Assembly (NCBI GenBank): GCA_000990005.1
Contig: LBPF01000005.1
Location: 1-50,804, forward strand
Source of the DNA: Candidatus Woesebacteria bacterium GW2011_GWB1_33_38
GTDB lineage: Bacteria; Patescibacteriota; Microgenomatia; UBA8517
DNA: 50,804 bases
Reading direction: 5' to 3'
Translations under genes and position numbers: made by a program
Shown: piece after piece, positions 1 to 9,214 of the stretch
Layout: each line of letters begins with the position of its first letter
Position numbering within the stretch: the stretch's first letter is position 1
Notes under the pieces: generated by a model
What the model saw: only the letters and a program-made list of their open reading frames with translations
Databases searched by the model: none
What the model was told of the DNA's origin: nothing

Positions 1-99
1 CAGATTGCAGGAGTTTTTGTAGTAAAACTTAAATTTGAGATTTGGGCGTAATTGAGGACATATACAATAATTTTACCAACGCAAATTACTAATTAAGCC
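1..99. repeat. Left copy of an exact 99-bp terminal inverted repeat (partner 50706-50804)
   Basis: Reverse complement of the last 99 nt equals the first 99 nt; identity stops exactly at base 99 (ccGATAT versus ccTGGAT). Confidence 0.95.
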
Positions 100-230
100 G
101 ATATATTCATGAAAAATTAGATACTGAATATCATGAATTTACAAACAAAGGTCATTTTGGATGGGATACAGGAATGAAGGAATTTCCTGAATTAGTTAAG
201 ATACTCAGTAATAAAATTAGATCACTGTAA
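93..230 (+). pseudogene. C-terminal fragment of an RBBP9/YdeN-like alpha/beta hydrolase
   Basis: Frame reads RYIHEKLDTEYHEFTNKGHFGWDTGMKEFPELVKILSNKIRSL*; N-terminus replaced by the 99-bp repeat with an in-frame TAA at 90-92. Confidence 0.6.
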
Positions 231-1043
231 CGGAATTTCAGTAGGGGCAACTGTTGGTTCCATGGTTGGAGTTATGGTTGGTTCAATCGTAGGAGTTTCG
301 GTAGGCTTTGGACTCGGAGTACTTGTTGGTATTGGAATGGGGGTTGTTGATAATACTTCTAGGTCTTGCACATCTTGAATAATTAAAAGTTTTTGTTTTT
401 GTGAGTAGTTACCTGTTGCTAGTATTCTTTTACCTATTAGTTTGTCTAAAGTTATATAGTCAGGAGCTTGGAGTGTTACTGCTTCATCTGAGGAGGTTAA
501 TAGAAAAAATTTAATTGGTACAGATGCTGTTTTCTTTAAAGTTCCTTTAAGTGCAGTTTCCCTCCAGTCTGAAACAGGTGTTGGAGATGTTGTAACTGTG
601 TTGTTGTTTGACTTAATGTTTAAAAATGGAAAAAGTGTTGGAAATACAACTCCACCTAAACCAAAAACTAAAGAAAATAAAGCAACAGATATTGCAATTG
701 CAGTAATTGGTTTGGCTTTAAACTTAAACTCCAATCCTTCATTTGCCATTATTCTTTTCCACCATGCTTTGATATAAACAAGAGGATTAGTAACTTTCAA
801 ATTAACTAAATCAGGTACATCCCCAGTTTTTACTTTTTGATTTTGTGAAGTTGTGAAAGATATTGCAGGAACATCAACTTCTCCTTCTTTGATAAACCTA
901 CCTTCTGAATTTCTTGTTTGTTTCTTTGCAGTTACACTTCTGACTGAAACCACTGCTTCTGAAGTATCTTTGTTAATTACAGGATTTGGTGGTGTAGTTG
1001 CACCAACATTATCATCCGTATTTTGATTGTTTCCATCATTCAT
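222..1043 (-). CDS. Single-TM protein with Pro/Thr-rich C-terminal tail, hypothetical
   Basis: 273 aa ORF; hydrophobic segment AIAISVALFSLVFGLGGVVFPTLF; PTPSPKPTETPTIEPTITPT tail. Confidence 0.75.
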   Translation of the reverse strand: MNDGNNQNTDDNVGATTPPNPVINKDTSEAVVSVRSVTAKKQTRNSEGRFIKEGEVDVPAISFTTSQNQKVKTGDVPDLVNLKVTNPLVYIKAWWKRIMANEGLEFKFKAKPITAIAISVALFSLVFGLGGVVFPTLFPFLNIKSNNNTVTTSPTPVSDWRETALKGTLKKTASVPIKFFLLTSSDEAVTLQAPDYITLDKLIGKRILATGNYSQKQKLLIIQDVQDLEVLSTTPIPIPTSTPSPKPTETPTIEPTITPTMEPTVAPTEIPLQ

Positions 1044-1110
1044 GACTATAATTTAATATTAGTACGATAAATTTGTAACTGCAATAGATCCATATGTTTT
1101 GTTGTTTCTT

Positions 1111-1131
1111 CCATCCGCCTAGGGCGGATGG
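1111..1131. repeat. GC-rich perfect palindrome CCATCCGCC-TAG-GGCGGATGG
   Basis: 9-bp stem, 3-nt loop. Confidence 0.9.
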
Positions 1132-1339
1132 ATTCCTCCTGCCCCCAAACTCTCAGGAGTACCTGCCAAAAAGGAGTGAAAAAGCGAAGCAATAAAAACT
1201 AACGCTTTACCACATACTTTTGTCTAGCTTTTTCCGACCCACAAAGCGACGGCTGGAATTTGCTTTTAATTATTAGTGTTTTAGCCGTCGCGCCAATGAT
1301 TTAAAATTAAAGTCACTAGTACAGAAGAAGGGTATAAAT

Positions 1340-1860
1340 TAAGGACGGGGGCAGATAAAAAGGAACACCCCGATTCAGGAGCAACACTTTCTAAACATAA
1401 TTTAGTGATGAGCCGAGTGCTGTGCAACAGCACCAATTACTAGCACTCGGCGGGGCAGGGACTATGTTAGTTTCTAAACCAGAAACACAACCTGCAAGTT
1501 GCCCCCTAGGGCGACCTTGCGACTGAAATGGGGTCGCCTTCTCCTTCTTTTGGGTGGGTGGGAAAGACACTAAACATATAAATTGTTCAATTTTGTCCCT
1601 ACGGCTAGCCGTTAACCGTCCAGCGGACGGTAACACGGACAAAAGGCCGATATTTCGGCCAGTTAACGGTGTTCATCGACCTTCTTCCTGTATACCGTTA
1701 ACTACCGTCCCGATGTATATCGGGACTACAAATAAACCCCTTTACCTTAAGTTCAATTGGGTTAGCGAACCCCACCGCAGTGGGGTGAGCGAGAAGTCCG
1801 AGTATGTTTGTGTTTGCGAAGCTCCGCGAAGCGGAGCTGAGCGGAAGATCCGCCACATGG
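1340..1860. other. GC-rich, hairpin-dense non-coding island (candidate structured RNA or repeat cluster)
   Basis: Successive hairpins, e.g. GCCGAGTGCT..AGCACTCGGC, ACCGTCC-AGC-GGACGGT, GGCCGATATTTCGGCC, GTCCCGAT..ATCGGGAC; ORFs here look non-protein-like. Confidence 0.5.
1765..1853 (+). repeat. Two tandem units GCGAA-[hairpin]-TGAGCG..AAG.TCCG with different stem sequences
   Basis: Unit 1 1765-1800 stem CCCCAC/GTGGGG; unit 2 1816-1853 stem GCTCCGC/GCGGAGC; flanks conserved. Confidence 0.75.
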
Positions 1861-1958
1861 CATGTTAAAATATAATTTGCAAAATAACTTAGTTATTTTG
1901 TACCGTGTAATATTTTCGAGCAAGATCGAATACATGGACACTATTATAGGTTATATTC

Positions 1959-2029
1959 GCGGGTATAGTACAATGGTAGTACATGAGATTTCCAATCTTA
2001 TGACGCGAGTCCGATTCTCGCTACCCGCT
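1959..2029 (+). tRNA. tRNA-Gly(TCC)
   Basis: Acceptor GCGGGTA/TACCCGC, anticodon loop TTTCCAA, T-loop TCCGATT. Confidence 0.92.
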
Positions 2030-2048
2030 CATACTATAGGTCTTATAT

Positions 2049-2127
2049 GGTGGCTGTAGCTCAGTTGGTTCAGAGCGTCTGCTTGTGGAGCAGAAAGTCG
2101 TGGGTTCAAGTCCCATCAGTCACCCCA
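2049..2127 (+). tRNA. tRNA-His(GTG), encoded CCA
   Basis: GTGGCTG/CAGTCAC acceptor with extra 5' G, anticodon GTG, TTCAAGT T-loop, CCA. Confidence 0.92.
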
Positions 2128-2132
2128 AAATT

Positions 2133-2759
2133 ATGCAACTAATAAATTATTTAAAAGAATGGTCTTTTTATTTCTCAATTGAAAAGCAGTTATCTGACAG
2201 TTTTAATTATGTTTATCCATCCATCATAAATAAAGGTATTATTTCTCCCCACTATATAAACGTAGTGTTCTCTTCTTGTACACAAATAGAAAGTATCTTA
2301 AAAGGGCTGGCGGATAATTTAAAAATAGACTACTTATCATCTAAAAAAAGTCGCGATATATGGAAGTTTGATGATCATGGTAAGAAAGTACTAATGAGCT
2401 GTTTAGATAAAAAATCAAATAAAGTTAACATATTTGATCTTCCAAATAGAAAAATCTTATTTTTGGGAAATGATTCAACAAGATGGATGTTTGAACCTTG
2501 GTGTTTTTTAATAGATCCAGAGATTAATGTCCCAGAGTGGTGGAACGGATATAATTCTCTGAAGCATTCTTATGCTAACAACTTTAATAGGGGAACCTTA
2601 GACCTGGCGTTATCGTGTACGGCAGCCTTAGGAAGTATATTAGTTTTTATGGAATACTTGTACAAGGTAGAAAATTCAAGAGGGCCTTATTATTTCCCGA
2701 GTGAGTTATTTATGGTAGAAGGTATTGCAAGGGGAAAAATTGGTGGAAGTGAATTTTAA
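2133..2759 (+). CDS. Hypothetical protein
   Basis: ORF track starts inside tRNA-His; Met at 2133 is the sensible start; contains PEWWNGYNSLKHS. Confidence 0.7.
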   Translation: MQLINYLKEWSFYFSIEKQLSDSFNYVYPSIINKGIISPHYINVVFSSCTQIESILKGLADNLKIDYLSSKKSRDIWKFDDHGKKVLMSCLDKKSNKVNIFDLPNRKILFLGNDSTRWMFEPWCFLIDPEINVPEWWNGYNSLKHSYANNFNRGTLDLALSCTAALGSILVFMEYLYKVENSRGPYYFPSELFMVEGIARGKIGGSEF

Positions 2760-2836
2760 TATTCTCGTCACGACTATTTTTAAACTGATAGACAAACCTA
2801 TAGTTTATAATAGTTTATTCATGATATAATTCCTTT

Positions 2837-3784
2837 ATGCTTCTAGATAAAGTTAATGTTACTTTTAAAGCTGGTGATGGTGGAAATGGCAAAGTTTCTT
2901 TCAAGAAAATTGGCCGTGGTCCTGATGGTGGTAGTGGTGGTAAGGGTGGAGATTTATATGTTGTTGTTTCTTCTGACTTAACACTTCTTAACCAATTCAG
3001 TAGGCAAGACTTAATAGTTGCTGAACGTGGTATAGATGGTGGAAATAATAATCGACATGGAAGATATGGAGATGACATAGATATAATACTCCCAATAGGC
3101 ACCTCAATTGTTAATTCAGATACTGGTGAAGAAGTAATTGAATTGTCAGTAGTGGGACAAAGAATTAAACTTTTAAAAGGTGGCCATGGAGGTTGGGGAA
3201 ATTTTGAATTTAGGAGTGCTAGAAATACAACCCCTTTAAAAGCACAAGACGGTTTTCCAGGGGAAACCTTAAATGCCATACTTAATTTAAAATTAATTGC
3301 TGATTATGGTTTAATAGGACTTCCCAATTCTGGTAAAAGTAGTCTACTTAATGAATTAACAGGAACAAGTGTTAAAACTGCAAACTATGCCTTTACTACG
3401 CTTTCACCCAATTTAGGAGTATATGGAGATAAAATAATTGCGGACATTCCAGGATTAATTGAAGGAGCATCAGACGGCAAAGGGCTTGGTATTAATTTTC
3501 TAAAACACATCGAAAAAGTTAAGGTGTTAATTCATTGTATAGATGCAACATCAAATGATTACAAAAGGGATTACAAGGTGGTTAGAGATGAATTAAAAAA
3601 ATATAATAAGCAAAGCTTGCCACTTCGTGGTAAAGAAATGCTAAAGAAAAAAGAAATAATCATATTAACTAAATCTGATTTATTAGCCAGAAAGATAATT
3701 CCTACAATTAACAGGAAAAAGGCATTACTTACCTCTATTTACGATTTTGAAAGCATTAAAAACCTCAAAGAATTACTTTCTTGA
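2837..3784 (+). CDS. obg: GTPase Obg, without C-terminal OCT domain
   Basis: GDGGNGKVSFKK..GPDGGSGGKGG glycine-rich domain; GLPNSGKSSLLN, DIPGLIEGASDGKGLG. Confidence 0.95.
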   Translation: MLLDKVNVTFKAGDGGNGKVSFKKIGRGPDGGSGGKGGDLYVVVSSDLTLLNQFSRQDLIVAERGIDGGNNNRHGRYGDDIDIILPIGTSIVNSDTGEEVIELSVVGQRIKLLKGGHGGWGNFEFRSARNTTPLKAQDGFPGETLNAILNLKLIADYGLIGLPNSGKSSLLNELTGTSVKTANYAFTTLSPNLGVYGDKIIADIPGLIEGASDGKGLGINFLKHIEKVKVLIHCIDATSNDYKRDYKVVRDELKKYNKQSLPLRGKEMLKKKEIIILTKSDLLARKIIPTINRKKALLTSIYDFESIKNLKELLS

Positions 3785-5065
3785 AACAGTATAAAAGATT
3801 GGATGGTATAGAAAAATTGCGGGGACATCCTCAACTATAAATCTTTGGAAATCTAGATAAATCTTTTTCCTGGTTTCAGTATCCAATTCCGTTCTCCCAT
3901 CCTCAAGAAGTTTATCTATCCTTGCATTTTTATACTTACTGATGTTAGTACCTTCCTGTGTTGAGTGCCATAAACTATATTGATCTGGGTCTTTAGGGGT
4001 ATCAACTGTTGCTAAAAAGACGTCGAAATCTTGCGGAATGTTTGGTGTAACTTCTATTTCTGTGTTTACACCTATTTCTTTCCATTGTCTCGCAACTTTT
4101 TCAGCAGTTCCTAGTAAATTGGGCAAGGTTGAAATCTTGACTGAGATATCTTTTGCATCTTTAGCCTTTTCATTATCTATTAAGTATTTCTTAACTTGTG
4201 GGTTATAGGCCCAAGAATATGGTGATATTGAACTAATAGCTCTCACTTCACTAAAAGTTTCTTTGTCTAACGCATATGAAAGCGCTTGTCTAATGGTTTT
4301 GTCTTTAAACTTTTCACTCTCTGTATTAAAAAATATTGCAACAAAGTTATTGTAACCAATATCTTTATTTATGTGTAATGTTTTCCAGCTAGTAAACTCA
4401 TCAAGATCCTGAAGTCCTTCAATCATATCTACCTCACCCAGTTTTAATGCCAACTTAAGACGTTCTTCAGTAGGATAAAACTTATATATTATTTTATCTT
4501 TTTGCTTATTCTTAATGGTTAATTTTTGAACATTACCACCAACTAAAGATATATTTTGTACTTTATAATCTCCCAATCCCAAAAGCCCTTTCTTAAAAAT
4601 AGGCTTAGAGAGTATTATTGGAAAAGCTGAAAAATTACTTTGTAAATTAAATTTAATTTCTTTTTCATTTAAAACTTGAATTGTTGCATCCGAAAATTCA
4701 TAATTTATATCTTGAGCAATTAGGTCTTTATCATCCTGCCATTTTACATTCGCTCGAAGTTTGAATGTCCAGGTTTTACCACCATCTGAAGTTTCCCATG
4801 ACTGAGCCGTATCAGGAACTACATTACCATCAGCCTCAACTCTAGTTAATCCCCTTGAAATCTTACCTGTTATTTTTTCTGGAAGTGTGTTTGTTGTAAA
4901 CCTACCAACCATACCAATTTTTACTGTTGTTGAATTTATTGCTGGGACAAAAAAGTTAAGTAAAATAAAAAAGGCTATACCAACACCAACACTAACAACA
5001 ATAATGGCCTTAAATTTATTTACAAAGGCTTGAATAAGTCGAAATATGTATCTTACTGATAACAA
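3773..5065 (-). CDS. ABC transporter substrate-binding protein, family 5
   Basis: LRANVKWQDDKDLIAQDINYEF, IRQALSYALDKETF, KDPDQYSLWHSTQEGTNISKYKNARIDKLLEDGR. Confidence 0.85.
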   Translation of the reverse strand: MLSVRYIFRLIQAFVNKFKAIIVVSVGVGIAFFILLNFFVPAINSTTVKIGMVGRFTTNTLPEKITGKISRGLTRVEADGNVVPDTAQSWETSDGGKTWTFKLRANVKWQDDKDLIAQDINYEFSDATIQVLNEKEIKFNLQSNFSAFPIILSKPIFKKGLLGLGDYKVQNISLVGGNVQKLTIKNKQKDKIIYKFYPTEERLKLALKLGEVDMIEGLQDLDEFTSWKTLHINKDIGYNNFVAIFFNTESEKFKDKTIRQALSYALDKETFSEVRAISSISPYSWAYNPQVKKYLIDNEKAKDAKDISVKISTLPNLLGTAEKVARQWKEIGVNTEIEVTPNIPQDFDVFLATVDTPKDPDQYSLWHSTQEGTNISKYKNARIDKLLEDGRTELDTETRKKIYLDFQRFIVEDVPAIFLYHPIFYTVSRK

Positions 5066-5066
5066 G

Positions 5067-5273
5067 TTAGGTAAAAAGTAATATAACAGACATAGTTAAA
5101 AATATTGCAGTAACTACAAAAGTTAATTTAAAAACCATTTTTTCTATTCCACGCCTAGTAAACGAAGACGAGTTTGATCCCCTACCAAAACCAGTACCTC
5201 TGACTTGTAGTAAAACAAAGATAATAAGAATAAAGGCAGATAGGCTTTGAATGACTTGGATAACTTCTTTCAT
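5067..5273 (-). CDS. secG: Preprotein translocase subunit SecG
   Basis: 68 aa, two TM segments, VIQSLSAFILIIFVLLQVRGTGFG. Confidence 0.85.
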   Translation of the reverse strand: MKEVIQVIQSLSAFILIIFVLLQVRGTGFGRGSNSSSFTRRGIEKMVFKLTFVVTAIFLTMSVILLFT

Positions 5274-5297
5274 ATCAGAATCTATTATACTTAAAAA

Positions 5298-5699
5298 TTA
5301 CTTGATTAGCCAATATATGAAGGATGAAATAATTGAGTGCAAAAAGGAGAAGGCAACAACTGCCAGAAAGCCCGCAAAAGCTATAACAGGTAAATCAATC
5401 CAGAGGCTGGTGTAGCCTCCAAAGTCAAAGCTAACTATTTTAAAGCCAGGAACGACCATGGTAACTATGTAAAGAACTGCCACTGCAGCTACCCAACGAA
5501 AAAGACCAAAAGTAATTAAATTAACAGGTAAAAGAAGAATATTAATAATTGGTTTAGCGATCAGTGATGCAATTGTTAACCCAAGGCCAGTTAATAAAAG
5601 TGTCTCAATTCCCTTTTCAAAGACCATACCAGAAGCTATAGAAGAAACTAAAAATATTGATACAGAATCAATTACAAAATGCCTTAATATTCGTTTCAT
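5298..5699 (-). CDS. Phage holin family (4-TMS) membrane protein
   Basis: Four TM segments; LIAKPIINILLLPVNLITFGLFRW. Confidence 0.8.
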   Translation of the reverse strand: MKRILRHFVIDSVSIFLVSSIASGMVFEKGIETLLLTGLGLTIASLIAKPIINILLLPVNLITFGLFRWVAAVAVLYIVTMVVPGFKIVSFDFGGYTSLWIDLPVIAFAGFLAVVAFSFLHSIISSFIYWLIK

Positions 5700-5751
5700 T
5701 ATTTAAGTATTAAGTATTTAGGGTAATGTGTCAAGTTTACTGTACCAAACT

Positions 5752-6855
5752 CTAATAAATATACTCGTTTTTTACTTGTTTCCACCCGACACGGTCAGTA
5801 TTTACTAAACTTTTAATTTCATTAGTTTTATCTATACGTCTTAATGCTCGTTTTACTCTCGATTGAAACTTTTTTTCGTACCTGTTTCTAGGTATTTGTG
5901 TTAAATACACAGACATAGCTTCTTGTAATGTCCTTACATCGAGCTCTTTTTCATTAGCTAAAATATCAATTTTGTAGGCTTCAGGCGAAAGTACAGGTTT
6001 ATATTCTCGAACAGACCTTATGAGTGGTGGTCTACCATAAAAAATCATTTTGTTAGTTTCATCAGGCTGCGAGACATACTTAAAGTCAGGAGGACCCTCA
6101 ACTTTTAATGTTGATCTTGCCTCTGCATCATTTTGTCTTTGTATGTAATCTGCAATTCTTTCTGCGTGTTTGGGAGCCCAAATAGCAGTAATTTCTCCTA
6201 TTTTAGACCTCAGGGCTTCTTGCATTAAACCACGGGCAGTCACCAAGTGTCTCCCATCATTAGAATCGTGTCTTTTATATTCTTCAGGGTCAATATTTCC
6301 ATATTCATATTTAAATTCAGCACCTTGACCAGTAAAAGCCCTTCTATTTTCTGCTGATTGATGTTTCGCAATGCTTGCACCAGAAAATAACCAATAAACC
6401 GCCTTGTTTGCCGTATCAGTTGCTATTAGGTTTCGTTGTAATCGACCAGCTGTTTTTGCAATAAAGCCATAGAACGGAGCTATAAACGAATCAGCGTTTT
6501 TAGTTGAACTTTTGTCGTCGTCTGGCATAAGTGTTTCGCTGTTATCACCTCCCAAAAGCGCCTTTGCAAATAATCCGAGAGGTCCGTTAGTATTAAATAA
6601 ATATCTTTCTAAATCTGGCATACAATATTCAGGGGCTATAGGGCCAGTAGTAGCTTCTATCTGAGTCTGTAATTGTTCTCTCCAATTGACAGGTAATTTA
6701 TATTCAGTTCCTGCTTGTTCAGAATCGTGATGGTCAAGTTCCAAAATGTTAATCTGATTTCCATGATAATTTTGTTTATAAGTTACTAGTTTGTGTTCAC
6801 GTCTTTGATCGGGAATATCAAGATTTTGGATTGGTATTGCAACTTCGCCTTCCAT
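5752..6855 (-). CDS. Hypothetical protein
   Basis: 367 aa continuous ORF; no family confidently recognised. Confidence 0.7.
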   Translation of the reverse strand: MEGEVAIPIQNLDIPDQRREHKLVTYKQNYHGNQINILELDHHDSEQAGTEYKLPVNWREQLQTQIEATTGPIAPEYCMPDLERYLFNTNGPLGLFAKALLGGDNSETLMPDDDKSSTKNADSFIAPFYGFIAKTAGRLQRNLIATDTANKAVYWLFSGASIAKHQSAENRRAFTGQGAEFKYEYGNIDPEEYKRHDSNDGRHLVTARGLMQEALRSKIGEITAIWAPKHAERIADYIQRQNDAEARSTLKVEGPPDFKYVSQPDETNKMIFYGRPPLIRSVREYKPVLSPEAYKIDILANEKELDVRTLQEAMSVYLTQIPRNRYEKKFQSRVKRALRRIDKTNEIKSLVNTDRVGWKQVKNEYIY

Positions 6856-6899
6856 TAAATAAGTGTATTTTAATTGATGTTAAATGGCAATTATATAAA

Positions 6900-6913
6900 A
6901 AAAGATGTTTATA
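6900..6913. repeat. Target-site duplication of IS element, left copy
   Basis: aaaagatgtttata, identical to 8215-8228. Confidence 0.8.
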
Positions 6914-8214
6914 TGTCACTCCAAAGTAGAAATGTCCTCCCTATAATTATCAAAACTTAAAGTTTCTCCAAGGGTGTTTTTTGGGTGGAATGAAATTTGT
7001 TTTATGTGCTGTTAAAACTAGTGGGTTTATTTTCTGTTTTGGTGGTTTTGTTGTGAGTGTGAAGTAATTTAGATATTTATCTTTGTGTTTAATCTTAATT
7101 TTATTATTTAAGTGTTCTTCAATCTGAACTTCCTGCCTTTGGTATATAGTTACAGGTTGAGTTTTTTCAAGTTGAAATAGTTTACTTTTAAACTTTATGG
7201 TGAAATCATTATGCATAATTCTTATATTTTTAACAGAAAATGTTGATTTTAAATTTAACATCTCTGATCTTGTCAGTTTTCTGTGTAGGTTTTCAGGTTT
7301 ATTTGGAACTACTGAAAACTTTTTATTAAATTTAGGAACAAAAACATCTTTTAAGAAAGTGTTTCCACCTTCTATTGTGTTTATGTTGTTTAGTTTTAAC
7401 TCTTTGGTTAGTCTATCCTGCAGTGTTTGAAACAGCCTCTCAACCCTTCCTTTGGCCTGTGGAGTGTTGGCACTAATCATTTTGATATCTAATATGTTTA
7501 AAGCCTTTTGAAATTGTGTCAAAAGTTCTAGATTATCAACTGCATTTTTAAAATTAACTTTATATGTTGAATATTTATCAAGGTAAATTGATATTGGTTT
7601 ACCAAATTCTTTTATATATTCCTTCCAAAATTTAAACACAGCAAACACACTTTCATTCAGATCAAACTTTAATTTTATAGTTCCTGTTGCATCATCAATT
7701 GAAGCATTTCTCCAAAGTAATCTTTTCTTTGTCTAAATGAAAAGTATTTATGCCTTCTTCTTTTCTTTGGTTTCCAAATTCCTGTTTCAACCATCCAAAG
7801 CCTTAATGTTTCAGGTTTAACTTTAATATTTTCAATTTCAAAAAGTTTCTCAGAAGCAAGTGTTGGTCCAAAGTCAGAATATTTATTTTTGACAAGATCA
7901 ATTGCTAGAAGTTTTTCTGATTTGAAAGAATTATTACTAGTTCTGCCTTTTAGTTTATGTACAACAGCCAGAGAACCCTCTTTTCTAACAGAAGCTTTAA
8001 TCCTTCTTATCTGTCTTGCAGAAACAGAAAGCAACTTTCCTGCAACTGCATTTGTAATAGTCCCTGAAATTGCCCTTTTAATAATTTCAAGCTTATATTT
8101 TTCTTTTTCCTCAAGCATGTCATGGCTAGAGGAGAATAATACCCCAAAAGAAGTAATTTAATCAGAGGACATTTTAACTTTGGCGGATTAGGACATTTCT
8201 ATTTTGGTCTAACA
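6914..8214 (-). mobile_element. ISNCY/IS1202-like insertion sequence, decayed
   Basis: Ends TGTCACTCCAAAGTAGAAATGTCC and TGTTAGACCAAAATAGAAATGTCC in inverted orientation, about 14-bp duplication outside, transposase fragments inside. Confidence 0.85.
6950..8118 (-). pseudogene. DDE transposase split into two frames (7675-8118 and 6950-about 7705) with an internal deletion
   Basis: HTH half ends KDYFGEMLQ, then the other frame resumes ASIDDATGTIKLKFDLNESVFAVFKFWKEYIKEFGKPISIYLDKYSTYK and NTPQAKGRVERLFQTLQDRL; FDGS..CCLL segment missing. Confidence 0.85.
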
Positions 8215-8228
8215 AAAAGATGTTTATA
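8215..8228. repeat. Target-site duplication of IS element, right copy
   Basis: aaaagatgtttata. Confidence 0.8.
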
Positions 8229-8260
8229 TTTAAAAATTTTGGTATACAATATAAATTGAT

Positions 8261-8491
8261 ATGGAACAAAATAAAGGAATCCCTGACTCAAAGTATTCTG
8301 AGACTTTTGATAAACTTTCTGGACTATCGATTAAAGCTAATGATATTAACGATTTAAGAATTAAGATAGAACCTTTAATGCATAAAATTGGTATAGAACC
8401 AGGTATGCACGAAGGTAAATCTCTAGATGCAAATTCTAATCTGATGATGATTCCACATATCAATGGTTCTTTGGTCAGATATATAAATTAG
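8261..8491 (+). CDS. Hypothetical protein
   Basis: 76 aa ORF just outside the IS. Confidence 0.5.
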   Translation: MEQNKGIPDSKYSETFDKLSGLSIKANDINDLRIKIEPLMHKIGIEPGMHEGKSLDANSNLMMIPHINGSLVRYIN

Positions 8492-8533
8492 CCTCAGGTC
8501 CAAAAGAAAATAATACATTATGTAGACGCACTC

Positions 8534-9214
8534 ATGGCAAGCACAGATCGTTATCTATCTGATGTTTTTGTTGGTAAGGATATTGGTGCTTTATTTAAGA
8601 AGGTTGAAGAGGATAGAAAAAAGGTAGAGAATGAATTTGATAAGCGTTATCCATCAAATAAAGATTGGTTGGATCCTTTTACTAATCCTCATTCAAAAGT
8701 GTTTGGTAGGGATATTGCCGAGTTTTTAGAAAACAGAGAGGGTTTTGCGGGAAAACAATTAGCTGTGTTGATTCGACCAGAGTTTAGGGATTTAGATGCA
8801 ACTACAGTGGAGGGAGAACTGTTGCCCAAAAAGGATGAAACAGGTTTTGTTGATTTTTATCTAGTATCAAATGGTAACGAATTAAGGCTGAATACCAATG
8901 ATATATTAAGTGTTCGTATTGAAGATACTTCTTTTCCGAAGTATAGAGAGATATTAAACGACTTACGTCGAGATGGTTTTATTAACGTATCGGGTTTGGA
9001 TGCTATTGGTGAAGATGCTGAACTAGCTTATTTATCTCCAGATCTTCAAAAAGGTATCTGGAATTTGGAAAAAGCAAGAAATGAAGAATATACAGATCTG
9101 AGAGGTATTTTTGTTATGGAAGCCAGAGGATCTGGCGATGATTACCGTTGGGAAGTCGACACTTCCTCAGTTGAATCATGCAACCTTTTTGTCAAACCCA
9201 GGATAGTTTATTAA
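8534..9214 (+). CDS. Hypothetical protein
   Basis: 226 aa ORF with protein-like composition. Confidence 0.7.
   Translation: MASTDRYLSDVFVGKDIGALFKKVEEDRKKVENEFDKRYPSNKDWLDPFTNPHSKVFGRDIAEFLENREGFAGKQLAVLIRPEFRDLDATTVEGELLPKKDETGFVDFYLVSNGNELRLNTNDILSVRIEDTSFPKYREILNDLRRDGFINVSGLDAIGEDAELAYLSPDLQKGIWNLEKARNEEYTDLRGIFVMEARGSGDDYRWEVDTSSVESCNLFVKPRIVY

Noticed and set aside
1340-1860. RNase P RNA, tmRNA or SRP RNA
   Set aside because: None of the diagnostic conserved blocks was found on either strand by eye.
1391-2059. ORFs 1391-1642 (-), 1554-1868 (+) and 1862-2059 (+)
   Set aside because: They run through hairpin repeats and tRNA-Gly; the translations reflect palindromes rather than protein constraint.
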